A DNA stretch of 64,000 bases from Kordiimonas sp. SCSIO 12610 (GTDB lineage Bacteria > Pseudomonadota > Alphaproteobacteria > Sphingomonadales > Kordiimonadaceae), in the NCBI RefSeq assembly GCF_024398015.1, contig NZ_CP073747.1, positions 3,221,001 through 3,285,000 on the forward strand, given 5' to 3'. A program made the translations under genes and the position numbers. This document shows positions 35,451 to 44,263 of the stretch, one piece after another. Under the pieces are notes generated by a model. It was not told the origin of the DNA, searched no databases, and was given only the letters and a program-made list of their open reading frames with translations. Position 1 is the stretch's first letter; each line of letters starts with the position of its first letter.

Positions 35451-36791
35451 TTACGTCCGTTTTTCATCTTCCAACATCGCTATTGGCCATGATATCACAA
35501 CTCTAGCGCCAGGAGAGATCAATTCTCTACCGGCTGATTCAAACACTAATTGTGCCCCTGACTGTTCGAGTAAAGTTTTAGCAATAAACAATCCTAAACC
35601 TAACCCACCGTCCTTACCTGGTGTAGGTTGACGCGTAGAAACATATGGTTCACCGAGTGTTTTTAATATTTGAGGGTCAAACCCTGGCCCATCGTCTTCA
35701 ACTGATACCCAGAAGTGGGTGTTATCTTTTTCGATTGTTATATCAACGACCGAATTTGCATAACCAACTGCATTCTCGATAATATTTCTAATTGCATGGA
35801 CAAGATGAGGTAATTTTTTAATGATCAAATGATCAGTCTGATCGTTGACATGGTACTCTATCGAAACATTGCCTCGCCCTTCATGAGGGGAGGCAGCTTC
35901 ACGTATCAACGATTCCAACGTTACACGTGTGAAATGGTCTGTATTCCCTGCCCTGCGCTCTTCGCGCAACTGCGACAAAATATTTCTGCAGCGTGTTGTT
36001 TCTGAATAGATCAACTCAAGATCAGCGCGCGTTAACTCATCGCCTTGCCATGTATCGAGAAGTTCTTTAGACGCTAGCATAATTGTACCAAGCGGAGTAC
36101 CAAGTTCGTGTGCAGCAGCGGCAGCCAATGTTCCGAGCGCAGATAATTTCTGCTCGCGTTCCAACGCAATTTGAGTTGCTGCCAGGGCTCTCGCATGATT
36201 ACGCCCCTCGCTGCTAACTTTAGCCATATATACAGCAATAAATATTATTGTGAATGTGCCACCGATCCATAATCCAGCCTTGATCATAGGATGAACAATA
36301 GGCGCTTCCCCATTCCAGGGTAGGCTGTAAGGCGTGAAGGCAAGGGCTGTGATTGCTGTAATCGCTAGAAAAATGAGTGACTTGGTGCTTCGTTGCCCAA
36401 GAATACTAGCAGAAACACTTGTTGGTGCTAACAGAAGGATAGCAAAGGGATTTGCTAATCCGCCTGTAAAAAACAAAAGAAATGTCAGATGCAATAGGTC
36501 AAACGCTAGTTGCCCCGCGGCTTCTTTATCTGTCAAACGACGATTCATATCGGCTTGAAAGGATAGCCACAAATTCAATGCGGCGGATATACCAACCGCC
36601 GAGATGGTCAGATAAATCGGGACCGAGAAATCAAGAATAAAATATACAAACAGTAGGCTACTAAGCTGACCAATAACAGCTAGCCATCGAATAAGAACTA
36701 ATGTCCCCAATCGGACACGACCATCGCGATAAACATCGGCAACAGATGTATCGTGTCTTTCATACCTGTCCTGTTCTTGTATTATATCCAT
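35451..36791 (-). CDS. regB: RegB/PrrB/ActS-type redox sensor histidine kinase
   Basis: A 446-residue membrane kinase with about six transmembrane segments (40-195). The ubiquinone-binding heptapeptide GGLANPF is at residues 110-116. The H-box AAAAAHELGTPLGTI has His228, and Cys268 in SETTRCRNIL corresponds to the redox-active cysteine of RegB. The ATPase domain shows NIIENAVGYAN, DDGPGFDP and GLGLGLFI. I place the start at MDIIQEQDRYERH (36791), five bases after the ankyrin gene stop; an upstream in-frame codon at 36827 overlaps that gene. Both known redox inputs, quinone and thiol, are retained. Confidence 0.93.
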   Translation of the reverse strand: MDIIQEQDRYERHDTSVADVYRDGRVRLGTLVLIRWLAVIGQLSSLLFVYFILDFSVPIYLTISAVGISAALNLWLSFQADMNRRLTDKEAAGQLAFDLLHLTFLLFFTGGLANPFAILLLAPTSVSASILGQRSTKSLIFLAITAITALAFTPYSLPWNGEAPIVHPMIKAGLWIGGTFTIIFIAVYMAKVSSEGRNHARALAATQIALEREQKLSALGTLAAAAAHELGTPLGTIMLASKELLDTWQGDELTRADLELIYSETTRCRNILSQLREERRAGNTDHFTRVTLESLIREAASPHEGRGNVSIEYHVNDQTDHLIIKKLPHLVHAIRNIIENAVGYANSVVDITIEKDNTHFWVSVEDDGPGFDPQILKTLGEPYVSTRQPTPGKDGGLGLGLFIAKTLLEQSGAQLVFESAGRELISPGARVVISWPIAMLEDEKRT

Positions 36792-36795
36792 GCTA

Positions 36796-37383
36796 TCAAT
36801 AGGTTGCGCCTGCATCCTGCAAAGCACGTATCATACGCCGACTACGGCTAATTTGTGCATACTCCAGCGCTGTTTTACCACTAAGGTCCTGAACATTGGG
36901 ATCAGACCCCGCGTCTAATAACACCTCTACAACTCTAAACTTTCGAGCCCTTACAGCCTTCATCAAGGCTGTTTCTTGACCAATATCGGCACGGTCAGGG
37001 TCTGCATTATTTTCGAGCAACATTTTTACCTGAGCAGTGTCACCAGCAAGTGCGCGTATCATCAAAGCCGTTTCGCCGCGGTTTCTATCTGCCAAGTTTG
37101 GATTTGCACCCGCATCCAACAGAACTTTCATCATATTTCCGTTAGCATTTTTTGCTGCGATAATAATACCAGGCACTCCATCACTTCTGCGACGAGTATC
37201 AGGGGAAACGCCTTTTTTCAAAAGCGCTTGAACCTCTTTGATATCATCACGGCCAACCTCCCTGAGGAGTTTAAATTGATCAGATTGTGCATAAGCCGAA
37301 CTAAAGGTCCCCAGAGACAACAGAGTGAACATCCCGAAGGAAATTAAAAGGAAACCACGCATTTGGTTCAACATTACTTTCAT
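36796..37383 (-). CDS. Exported ankyrin-repeat protein
   Basis: A 195-residue protein with a signal peptide (FLLISFGMFTLLSLGTFSSAYAQ, cleavage near residue 33). About five ankyrin repeats follow, each with the recurring V-x-x-L-L-x-x-G-A-x-P pattern (VQALLKKGVSPDT, MKVLLDAGANPNLADRNRGETALM, VKMLLENNADPDRADIGQETALM, VEVLLDAGSDPNVQDLSGKTALEYA). It should be periplasmic and bind a protein partner. It ends four bases before regB, so it is probably the first gene of an ankyrin-regB-regA operon; a role near the sensor is inference. Start codons at 37383 or 37374 are both possible. Confidence 0.85.
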   Translation of the reverse strand: MKVMLNQMRGFLLISFGMFTLLSLGTFSSAYAQSDQFKLLREVGRDDIKEVQALLKKGVSPDTRRRSDGVPGIIIAAKNANGNMMKVLLDAGANPNLADRNRGETALMIRALAGDTAQVKMLLENNADPDRADIGQETALMKAVRARKFRVVEVLLDAGSDPNVQDLSGKTALEYAQISRSRRMIRALQDAGATY

Positions 37384-37458
37384 CCTAACAACTTTGAATT
37401 ATTTATAGTGTATACGATATAATAAAAACTAGACTGTGCGGCAATTTATCTCTTAACA

Positions 37459-37487
37459 GTGACAACTGGCAAACAAATTTCTATAAC
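37459..37487 (+). promoter_or_regulatory. Sigma-70-like promoter for senC-ycgN-ygjP group
   Basis: GTGACA (37459-37464), a 17-base spacer and TATAAC (37482-37487). Transcription from about 37494 would give a leader of roughly 60 bases ahead of the senC ATG at 37555, and rules out the GTG at 37459 as a start codon. Confidence 0.55.
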
Positions 37488-37554
37488 TACAGCCAATGAT
37501 AATGGTTCTGCCAAATTATACGAGTTAATCCTGTTCAAAAAATGGAGAGTTAGG

Positions 37555-38175
37555 ATGCAGTCTGTCCGTCTTATAGCCTGGGGCGCTGTTGTAATTGTTA
37601 TTGCGTTTCTGGGGTTGCGGGTATTAATCAATTCACCTGATGATGCTTCTTCACCGTCTCAGACGACATCCCAATCAGGGCCAGGTGGGCCTTTTACATT
37701 AATTTCCCACAAAGGTACCAAGGTATCAGATGATGATTTCCGAGGAAAACACATGATGGTTTACTTTGGATACAGTTATTGCCCTGATGTTTGCCCTCTT
37801 GAACTACAAAAACTGACCTCAAGCCTGCTTGACCTTGAAAAAGAAGGCTACGACACATCACCCATACAACCTCTTTTCATCTCGGTTGATCCTGAGCGTG
37901 ACACACCTGAAACACTTAATGAATATGTACCCTTATTCCACCCATCGATGATTGGACTAACTGGCTCAGCAGAGGAAATTGCTGACGTTGCAAAAAAATA
38001 TAAAGTGTATTTTGCCAAGCGTGAAAGCGATGATGTTGATGGGTATTTGATGGATCATTTATCCGTAATTTTCTTAATGGATCAAAATGGAAATTATCAA
38101 CGTTTGTTTACCGCTCGTGATAAGCCAGAAGACATTACCAATGCATTGAGACCTCTGTTAAAGAAAGCTGCATAA
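37555..38175 (+). CDS. senC: SCO1/SenC/PrrC family copper-binding thioredoxin-fold protein
   Basis: A 206-residue membrane-tethered periplasmic protein (hydrophobic segment LIAWGAVVIVIAFLGLRVLI, residues 6-25). It has the thioredoxin-like SCO motif YSYCPDVCP (Cys76, Cys80) and the copper-ligand histidine in MDHLSVIFLMD (His168). SCO proteins deliver copper to cytochrome oxidase. Homologues next to RegBA are called SenC or PrrC and feed redox state to the sensor. The start at 37555 has GAGAGTTAGG upstream. Its TAA overlaps the ycgN ATG as TAATG. Confidence 0.92.
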   Translation: MQSVRLIAWGAVVIVIAFLGLRVLINSPDDASSPSQTTSQSGPGGPFTLISHKGTKVSDDDFRGKHMMVYFGYSYCPDVCPLELQKLTSSLLDLEKEGYDTSPIQPLFISVDPERDTPETLNEYVPLFHPSMIGLTGSAEEIADVAKKYKVYFAKRESDDVDGYLMDHLSVIFLMDQNGNYQRLFTARDKPEDITNALRPLLKKAA

Positions 38176-38621
38176 TGGCGGATCATAAAGAAAACCCATT
38201 CTGGAAACGAAAAGCATTAACGGAAATGGACCGCGATGAATGGGAGTCACTATGCGATAGCTGTGGAAAATGTTGTCTCCACAAGCTAGAAGACGAAGAC
38301 ACTGGTGAAATATATTACACTGATGTTGCTTGTCGTTTTGTTGATAGCCAAACAATTAAATGCAGCAAGTATCTCGTAAGAAAGCGATACGTTGGCAACT
38401 GTGTAGTCATGGATGCAACCATGTTGCATCAACTTCCCTGGATGCCAAGTACCTGCGCGTATCGATTGCTTTATGAAGGGAAAGATCTGCCCGATTGGCA
38501 TCCATTGGTTAGCGGCGATCCGGAAAGTGTCCACAAAGCAGGAATTTCTATAAAGGGACGTTACATTGACGAACGGGAAGCTGGAGATTTCGAAGATCAT
38601 CTGGTTGATTGGCCAGCATAA
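38175..38621 (+). CDS. ycgN: YcgN-type cysteine-cluster protein (UPF0260)
   Basis: A 148-residue protein with the cysteine pattern LCDSCGKCCLHKLED (four cysteines near 30-37), ACRFVDSQTIKCSKY, GNCVVM and STCAYRLLYEGKDLPDWHPL, which defines the UPF0260/YkgJ-like family. The cysteines could bind iron or zinc, but the biochemical role is not established. It overlaps senC by one base, so the two are translationally coupled. This ties it to the redox cluster, though it is common elsewhere without SenC. Confidence 0.88.
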   Translation: MADHKENPFWKRKALTEMDRDEWESLCDSCGKCCLHKLEDEDTGEIYYTDVACRFVDSQTIKCSKYLVRKRYVGNCVVMDATMLHQLPWMPSTCAYRLLYEGKDLPDWHPLVSGDPESVHKAGISIKGRYIDEREAGDFEDHLVDWPA

Positions 38622-38633
38622 AAACGAGAGCTT

Positions 38634-38651
38634 AAAACCATATGTGGTTTT
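38634..38651 (+). repeat. Palindrome spanning the metallopeptidase start codon
   Basis: AAAACCA and TGGTTTT are perfect inverted copies around TATG, so the start ATG of the next gene (38642-38644) sits in the loop of a possible RNA hairpin. It may influence initiation; chance is also likely at this length. Confidence 0.3.
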
Positions 38652-39382
38652 CGAAATCAAAAACTCAAAAATCTCCTGTCACGAGTATCACTCTTAACAC
38701 CGTGACCGGGCCTATAACAATTGATGTTCGCAAAAATAAAAGAGCAAAAAAACTAATTTTGAGAATGGACACGAAATCAGGCCTTCCTGTTGTAACCATT
38801 CCCGACGGCGCAAAACAAACTCAAGTAAAAGAGTTCCTCACAAACCATATTGACTGGATTACAGATCAAACAAACATTTTTAAAAATTCATCCTTGCAGA
38901 CCGGTGACGTCATCTGTTTTGAAGGTCAGGAACACAGATTAGAATACAGTAACACCCCCCCGAGGAAAGTTTGGTTTGCAAATGACAATCAAGATAGAAC
39001 TATCATTGTTGGCGGACCAATTGATCAAGCCGGCAAACGTCTAGAAAGGTGGCTGCGAAAAACTGCCTCAGAGAAATTAACATGTGCGTCAAGCTATTAC
39101 GCTGAAACCCTCGGTGTAAACTATTCGAGAATCAGTATAGGTGACATGAAAACCCGCTGGGGAAGCTGTTCATCCAAAGGAACACTAAGGTTTAATTGGC
39201 GCTTAATCATGGCGCCACCAGACATACTCGAATATGTTGCGGCACACGAAGTTTGTCATCTATTGGAAATGAACCATTCAGACCGCTTCTGGGCGCATGT
39301 GCAATCATGTAGACCTGAGTATCAAAAAGAACGGGCCTGGCTACGAAGTTCTGGCCAAAGCCTAATGACTATTAGACTGTAA
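38642..39382 (+). CDS. YgjP-type metallopeptidase (DUF45, SprT-like fold)
   Basis: A 246-residue protein ending in a zinc-metallopeptidase domain. HEVCHLLEMNHSDRFW (near 201-216) carries the HExxH-type zinc site (H-E-V-C-H) and a third histidine seven residues on. The conserved KTRWGSCSSKGTLRFNWRL precedes it. Members are common but poorly characterised; some act on DNA-protein crosslinks or remain of unknown target. It follows ycgN by 20 bases and converges on the PBP gene with six bases between. Confidence 0.85.
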   Translation: MWFSKSKTQKSPVTSITLNTVTGPITIDVRKNKRAKKLILRMDTKSGLPVVTIPDGAKQTQVKEFLTNHIDWITDQTNIFKNSSLQTGDVICFEGQEHRLEYSNTPPRKVWFANDNQDRTIIVGGPIDQAGKRLERWLRKTASEKLTCASSYYAETLGVNYSRISIGDMKTRWGSCSSKGTLRFNWRLIMAPPDILEYVAAHEVCHLLEMNHSDRFWAHVQSCRPEYQKERAWLRSSGQSLMTIRL

Positions 39383-39388
39383 GCCTTC

Positions 39389-41425
39389 TTACTCACCGCC
39401 AAATAGTCTCGTCCAAATGCCACGCTTTTTTTTCTTTGTTGGTGCATCACTATCATCAAGTGTCAGAGCATTTTCATACAATACGGCGTCTGCCAGCAAT
39501 GGTCTTGGGTTTAACCCCACATGGGCATCCAGCATAAAATCAGCCCATATACGAGCTGGCAAACCACCGCCTGTGACCCCCCTCATTGGTGTCCCGTCAT
39601 CGTTCCCAACCCAGACAACGCAAGACAGGTCACTTGTAAAACCAGCAAATAAAGCATCCCGACTATCTTGAGAGGTCCCTGACTTACCAGCTGCTGGTCT
39701 GTCAATCTTGGCATTTTTACCAGATCCCCAAGTGATGACAGCTGTCAGCATATTTGTCATATCACGGACAATATCAACATCCAGTAGCGACATCGGAGCC
39801 TGCGCCTGACGCCTGTATAGAACCTCCCCCTCTAAAGACGTAATTTCAATAATTCCGTATGGATTTGCTTTATGCCCTCCATTCGCGAGCACAGCATAAG
39901 CACCAGCAAGATCAATTAAACGAACTTCCTCTGTACCAAGGGGCAAGCTTGCAACGGGTGAAATATTGGTTTGTATTCCAAGTCGCTTCGCCATTTCTGC
40001 TACGTTTTCTCGGCCCGCTTCTTCAGCCACCTGTACTGCAATTGTATTGATAGACCTTGCAAAGGCTTCTCTCACAGTCATCGGTCCATTAAAAACGCCA
40101 GTGTAATTTTTGGGTGACCAACCATCGATCGTTAGCTTCTCGTCGATATATTGATCAGAAATAGAAACACCTTGTTCCATCGCGGCAAGGTAAGAAAACA
40201 ATTTGAAAGCTGAACCGGGTTGTCGCTGTGCTTGTGCGGCCCGATTATATTGACTCTTACCATAATTCGCACCACCAATCATGGCCCGAACAGCACCGTC
40301 ATGATCAACAGCAACCAACGCAGCCTGACCAACTCCATGTTTGGCGCTTTCTTGATCTAACCCTCTTTTTATCGCTAAGGAGCCAGCGCGCTGGATAGCG
40401 GGGTCAAGCGTTGTATAGATAACCAATGACCTTGGGGCATTATCCCCTAACTGCTTGCGCGCTTCCCGAATGGCCCAATCACTGAAATATCGAACATCAT
40501 TTCCAACCGGCGAAGTTTTAATTATCGGAGGCTGGGCAGCAATTTTTTTTGCCGCTGTTTGATTGATTGCATCGGCATCAACCATTGTACCCAATACAAC
40601 TTGGGCACGTTCCCAAGCCCCTTCCGCATTAATATGCGGCGCGAGTGTAGAAGGGGATTTCACTAATCCGGCAAGCAACGCTGATTCTGCTACTGATAAA
40701 CTTCTTGCACTATGGCCAAAGAATTTCTGTGACGCAGCGTCGATACCATATGCACCCCCGCCAAAATATGTCCGATTTAAGTAAAGCGAGAGGATTTGCT
40801 TTTTGGTAAATTTCTGCTCAAGCCAAAAAGAAAGCAAAAGCTCCTGCGCTTTACGTTTAAACGAACGAACGTTCGTCAGAAACATATTCTTCGCCAATTG
40901 CTGAGTAATTGTACTACCGCCCGCACGAACACGCCCTGCACGCACGTTCGTATAAATTGCACGTAAAAATCCACGACCGTCAAAGCCATTGTGAGCAAAG
41001 AAATATCGATCTTCCACAGATGTAAGGGCCATAATCAAAGCTTCTGGAACCTCTTGGTAAGGTATCCAGTCACCATATATTGGACCTTGCCGAACCAGGG
41101 TCACACCATTTGCTGCTTTAACAATTACGGCAGGATCACCAGCACCAGGATGGGGTAAATTATCCATATCCGGTAGGTCATGGGCGAGATAGCCCAAAAG
41201 AACGACCCCGATAATAACACTCCACACGGAAGCAACAGCCCCGTAATAGAAAAGTTTTTTAAACCAGGGTTTCGTAGCCGCGCTATTTTTCTTAGCCGAG
41301 GTTTTGTTCGTTCGTTTCTTGGATCGATTAGAACGAATAGGCTTATCACGTTTTTCAGCTTTCAAAACTGCCTTCTTGCCTTTTCTTGAGGAAGCACTGG
41401 ACTTTTTTTTCGTTTTTTCCGCCAC
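39389..41425 (-). CDS. Class A penicillin-binding protein (bifunctional PBP1)
   Basis: A 678-residue cell-wall synthase. A long lysine-rich cytoplasmic tail (1-52) precedes the membrane anchor (near 60-82). The glycosyltransferase GT51 domain has Glu138 in SVEDRYFFAHNGFDGRG and GGSTITQQLAKN. The transpeptidase domain has the SxxK motif in QPGSAFKLFS (Ser405, Lys408), the SxN motif in ARSINTIA and the KSGTSQD motif. It polymerises and cross-links peptidoglycan in the periplasm. The probable start is a GTG at 41425 (CGGGAT upstream); a TTG at 41476 is less likely. Its promoter region faces the TetR gene. Confidence 0.93.
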   Translation of the reverse strand: MAEKTKKKSSASSRKGKKAVLKAEKRDKPIRSNRSKKRTNKTSAKKNSAATKPWFKKLFYYGAVASVWSVIIGVVLLGYLAHDLPDMDNLPHPGAGDPAVIVKAANGVTLVRQGPIYGDWIPYQEVPEALIMALTSVEDRYFFAHNGFDGRGFLRAIYTNVRAGRVRAGGSTITQQLAKNMFLTNVRSFKRKAQELLLSFWLEQKFTKKQILSLYLNRTYFGGGAYGIDAASQKFFGHSARSLSVAESALLAGLVKSPSTLAPHINAEGAWERAQVVLGTMVDADAINQTAAKKIAAQPPIIKTSPVGNDVRYFSDWAIREARKQLGDNAPRSLVIYTTLDPAIQRAGSLAIKRGLDQESAKHGVGQAALVAVDHDGAVRAMIGGANYGKSQYNRAAQAQRQPGSAFKLFSYLAAMEQGVSISDQYIDEKLTIDGWSPKNYTGVFNGPMTVREAFARSINTIAVQVAEEAGRENVAEMAKRLGIQTNISPVASLPLGTEEVRLIDLAGAYAVLANGGHKANPYGIIEITSLEGEVLYRRQAQAPMSLLDVDIVRDMTNMLTAVITWGSGKNAKIDRPAAGKSGTSQDSRDALFAGFTSDLSCVVWVGNDDGTPMRGVTGGGLPARIWADFMLDAHVGLNPRPLLADAVLYENALTLDDSDAPTKKKKRGIWTRLFGGE

Positions 41426-41560
41426 TAACGTATCCCGACCATGTAAACCATCGTAATTACAAACATATCTACCCAAACACTTCTATTCGTCCAAATTAGG
41501 GCACAAAATGCCTTTCATACAAGTTTTTTGACAAATGCTTTGCAAATATCCAACCAGGCA

Positions 41561-41592
41561 CACATAATAACCGAACGATTGGTTATTATGTG
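41561..41592. promoter_or_regulatory. Palindromic operator for the TetR regulator
   Basis: CACATAATAACC (41561-41572) and GGTTATTATGTG (41581-41592) are perfect inverted repeats with eight bases between. The core ACCGAACGATTGGT resembles known TetR/AcrR operators. It lies 24 bases before the TetR ATG at 41617 and 136 bases from the divergent PBP start, so autoregulation is likely and control of the PBP gene possible. Confidence 0.75.
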
Positions 41593-41616
41593 AATACTAA
41601 AACTCAAAGGCCTATT

Positions 41617-42174
41617 ATGCCCCGGACTGCCCAGCTATCAAAAACAGAGAGAGCACAGCGCCTTATTCCAATTTTCCAACATTATGGCTATGACGGCGCA
41701 ACCCTGAACAAATTGGCTTCAGCAACAGAGCTCTCAAAGGCAAGCCTGTATCATCATTACCCCAAGGGTAAAGAAGACATGGCACGTCATGCCCTCGCTT
41801 ACATGGGTAGTCTATTACAAAAGCATGTGCTCGCACCGCTTAGCGGGCCAGACCCGGAACAAGCCATACAAAACAGCCTCTCAGGTGTTTTGAATTATTA
41901 TAATGGCGACACTCCCATCTGCCTTATGAATAGTCTGATGCTCGGTAACGGCAAAACCTTGTTTGGAAAAGCTATTCGAGAAACCGTGAAGGTTTGGGCA
42001 AAGCTGCTTAGCCAGAATATCGCAAAAACAGGCATTCCGGTTATTGAGGCACAAGAAATTTCAAGTCAGACGATTGAAGCGATACAAGGCTCCCTTATTC
42101 TGTGCCGTATTCATGAAACCGATACACACCTTCACGATTGCATTCAAAATGCTCGAAAAAACATTCTTGGATAG
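41617..42174 (+). CDS. TetR/AcrR family transcriptional regulator
   Basis: A 185-residue repressor with the N-terminal helix-turn-helix LIPIFQHYGYDGATLNKLASATELSKASLYHHYPKGKEDM (residues about 16-55). The C-terminal ligand domain has no recognisable specificity; ISSQTIEAIQGSLILCRI is the TetR dimer-helix pattern. An in-frame GTG at 41590 lies inside the palindromic operator and is therefore rejected in favour of ATG 41617 after AAAGG. The ligand and other targets are unknown. Confidence 0.87.
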   Translation: MPRTAQLSKTERAQRLIPIFQHYGYDGATLNKLASATELSKASLYHHYPKGKEDMARHALAYMGSLLQKHVLAPLSGPDPEQAIQNSLSGVLNYYNGDTPICLMNSLMLGNGKTLFGKAIRETVKVWAKLLSQNIAKTGIPVIEAQEISSQTIEAIQGSLILCRIHETDTHLHDCIQNARKNILG

Positions 42175-42282
42175 AACACCCGGCAAAAAGATCTCACATT
42201 GAATTTTCATTATTTTTATAGTCAAGACTTGACCTTTTGGCATTTTCATACCAATTGAATATAAAACCTGAAGGATTTAGTC

Positions 42283-42843
42283 ATGTTTATAGAAACCGAC
42301 GTTACACCAAACCCGGATACCTTGAAATTTTTACCCGGGAGAACTCTTCTCGAACAAGGAACCGCTAACTTTTCGGACATAGATGCGGCCGACAATTCAC
42401 CGCTGGCGCAAGCGCTTTTTGCAATAGACGGCGTATCGGGCGTTTTCATCGGATATGATTTTGTTTCTGTGACAAAAGCAACCGAGATGGATTGGACAAC
42501 AGTCAAGCCCCTTGTCCTCGCTGGTTTGATGCAGTTCTTTGCATCCGGGGCACCTGTTATCACGGGGTCAGGCAGCGATGATATTGCTGTTGAGGAATCA
42601 GAAGAAGACGCTGACATTATCGAGCAAATCAAAACCCTCTTGGATGAGAAGGTTCGCCCTGCAGTGGCGGGAGACGGCGGCGACATAATTTACCGCGGCT
42701 TCAAGGAAGGTGTGGTTTATCTTCAAATGCAAGGCGCTTGCGCAGGGTGTCCTAGCTCAACTATCACACTAAAACATGGCATTGAAAATCTTCTGAAATA
42801 CTATGTTCCTGAAGTGATCGACGTTCAACCGGTGGAAATGTAA
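42283..42843 (+). CDS. nfuA: Nfu-type iron-sulfur cluster carrier
   Basis: A 186-residue Fe-S scaffold/carrier. The N-terminal Nfu_N domain begins MFIETDVTPNPDTLKFLPGR, and the C-terminal NifU domain has the cluster-binding CxxC in GACAGCPSSTITLKHGIENLL (near 149-152). It passes [4Fe-4S] clusters to target enzymes, which here could include LeuC and the three methylthiotransferases. In the cytoplasm. Length and layout match alphaproteobacterial and mitochondrial NFU1 proteins. Confidence 0.93.
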   Translation: MFIETDVTPNPDTLKFLPGRTLLEQGTANFSDIDAADNSPLAQALFAIDGVSGVFIGYDFVSVTKATEMDWTTVKPLVLAGLMQFFASGAPVITGSGSDDIAVEESEEDADIIEQIKTLLDEKVRPAVAGDGGDIIYRGFKEGVVYLQMQGACAGCPSSTITLKHGIENLLKYYVPEVIDVQPVEM

Positions 42844-42871
42844 CCTTCGAGGGTAACAAGCCCCTAAAAAT

Positions 42872-43918
42872 TTAATCTGGAACGCCTCCCGGGACCAGAA
42901 AATAACGACCTAGCCAGTACCAACGGCCATTGCCAGCAGGCAAGGTACAGTTGATACGATTACGTCCAGGCGGAAATGGTTTGTTGAATCGAACCTCAAC
43001 TCTATTTCCGTCTAGTTTAATCAGTTTCGCTGCTTCACCAAGGTGGCTTGGGTAGCATGCTAGATTATCAAGACTGGTCAAACTGCTATCAACTGTGAAA
43101 CCAAATGATGGCGGGTTTTGCTCATCCAACAGCGTAACGCTTGTGGGTATAATGTCCCTCACAGGCAAAGCCTTTGATTTTGCAATCAAACGAAATCTAT
43201 CAAGGTTGCCATATCGCTCGTTAACCGGGTAACGAGGAATTGCATAATGATTTCCACCAATTGGTGCCGCCCCCGAATATTGAGCAAAGGCCGCTTTGAA
43301 CCCCAACCTTTCAATCAGGTTTATCAGTCCTTGATCGTATTCACCATAAGGATACGCAAATATGCCAGGAATAAATCCAAGCTCATCTTCAAAACGCTTT
43401 GACGCGCGCTCAATGTCATCCTGGGCGCCAGAACCTTCTTCGTATAGTAGATGACTATGAGCCGCCCCATGATGGCCTATTTCAACACCGTCACTGCGAA
43501 GCTGTCGGATTTCGTCCCAATTTAAATAGCCTGGCGTCTGTTTGTCCACCAGATCAGTTGAAACAAATAATGTAAGGGGAATTCCTGCCTGCTTCAGTCT
43601 GGGCCACGCTTCAGTTAGAACGCTCTTGAACGCATCATCAACTGTAACTACTACCGCTTTTTCAGGAACAGATTCTTTATTTAGAAGCCGATTCACCGCA
43701 TCCGACATTTTCATGAAGGTATAGTCGCCACTTCGAAGTTCCTCAATTTGCGCGTCAAATTGATCAAGGCGAATATTTGTGCTCGGATAACGATCTTCCC
43801 CAAAACGGTGATATATTAAAAATACAATCGACTCATCGGTTTGGGCGTCAATTGATATGCTCATGCCCAACACGGCCAACATCATCAACACTATATTTTT
43901 ATATATTTGCATAGCCAT
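42872..43918 (-). CDS. Exported polysaccharide deacetylase family protein
   Basis: A 348-residue protein with a signal peptide (YKNIVLMMLAVLGMSISIDAQ). The NodB-fold motifs are VVTVDDAFKSV (the TFDD-type aspartate pair), IGHHGAAHSHL (H-x-x-x-H zinc histidines) and FAYPYGEYD. These enzymes remove acetyl groups from chitin-like or other polysaccharides; the substrate is unknown. A C-terminal extension of about 100 residues with a PPSF element follows the catalytic domain. The likely start is the ATG at 43918 after GGGTGG. Confidence 0.83.
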   Translation of the reverse strand: MAMQIYKNIVLMMLAVLGMSISIDAQTDESIVFLIYHRFGEDRYPSTNIRLDQFDAQIEELRSGDYTFMKMSDAVNRLLNKESVPEKAVVVTVDDAFKSVLTEAWPRLKQAGIPLTLFVSTDLVDKQTPGYLNWDEIRQLRSDGVEIGHHGAAHSHLLYEEGSGAQDDIERASKRFEDELGFIPGIFAYPYGEYDQGLINLIERLGFKAAFAQYSGAAPIGGNHYAIPRYPVNERYGNLDRFRLIAKSKALPVRDIIPTSVTLLDEQNPPSFGFTVDSSLTSLDNLACYPSHLGEAAKLIKLDGNRVEVRFNKPFPPGRNRINCTLPAGNGRWYWLGRYFLVPGGVPD

Positions 43919-44263
43919 GGCCACCCATCATCCATTCATTAAGCTTCTCATTTGCCGTTACATCTAAAAACTGACAGGCATTTGGTCAATAATGATAACT
44001 TTAAAACCAGATGTCCATTAAATGGGCGAAAATAACTATAGTAGTTGAAGCTCTCATCGAATAAAAGCTGCAAACTGCTCAGTAAATATACCGAGTGATC
44101 AATCAGTCATCTAGGCGTATATTAATTTTCACCTGCCCTTTACTGTCGAACGGAATGCACGAATTTGTCTTCACGGATACCGGTTAAAATTTGATGCTAT
44201 TGTATAAATATTATAGCTTGATATACACAAGCTTTCTGACCCACTTGAGAATTAAACTTACTT
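43919..44263. other. Intergenic region between deacetylase and tsaB genes
   Basis: About 345 bases between divergent genes. A possible tsaB promoter is TTGTAT (44200-44205), 16 bases, TATACA (44222-44227). I see no reading frame, tRNA or strong hairpin. Confidence 0.4.

Noticed and set aside
37438-37452. Possible RegA-binding box (GCGGC half-site) before senC
   Set aside because: Only one half of the GCGGC-N5-GTCGC consensus is present; the other half matches three of five bases.
41528-41533. TTGACA -35 element before the TetR gene
   Set aside because: No -10 element lies at a usable distance.
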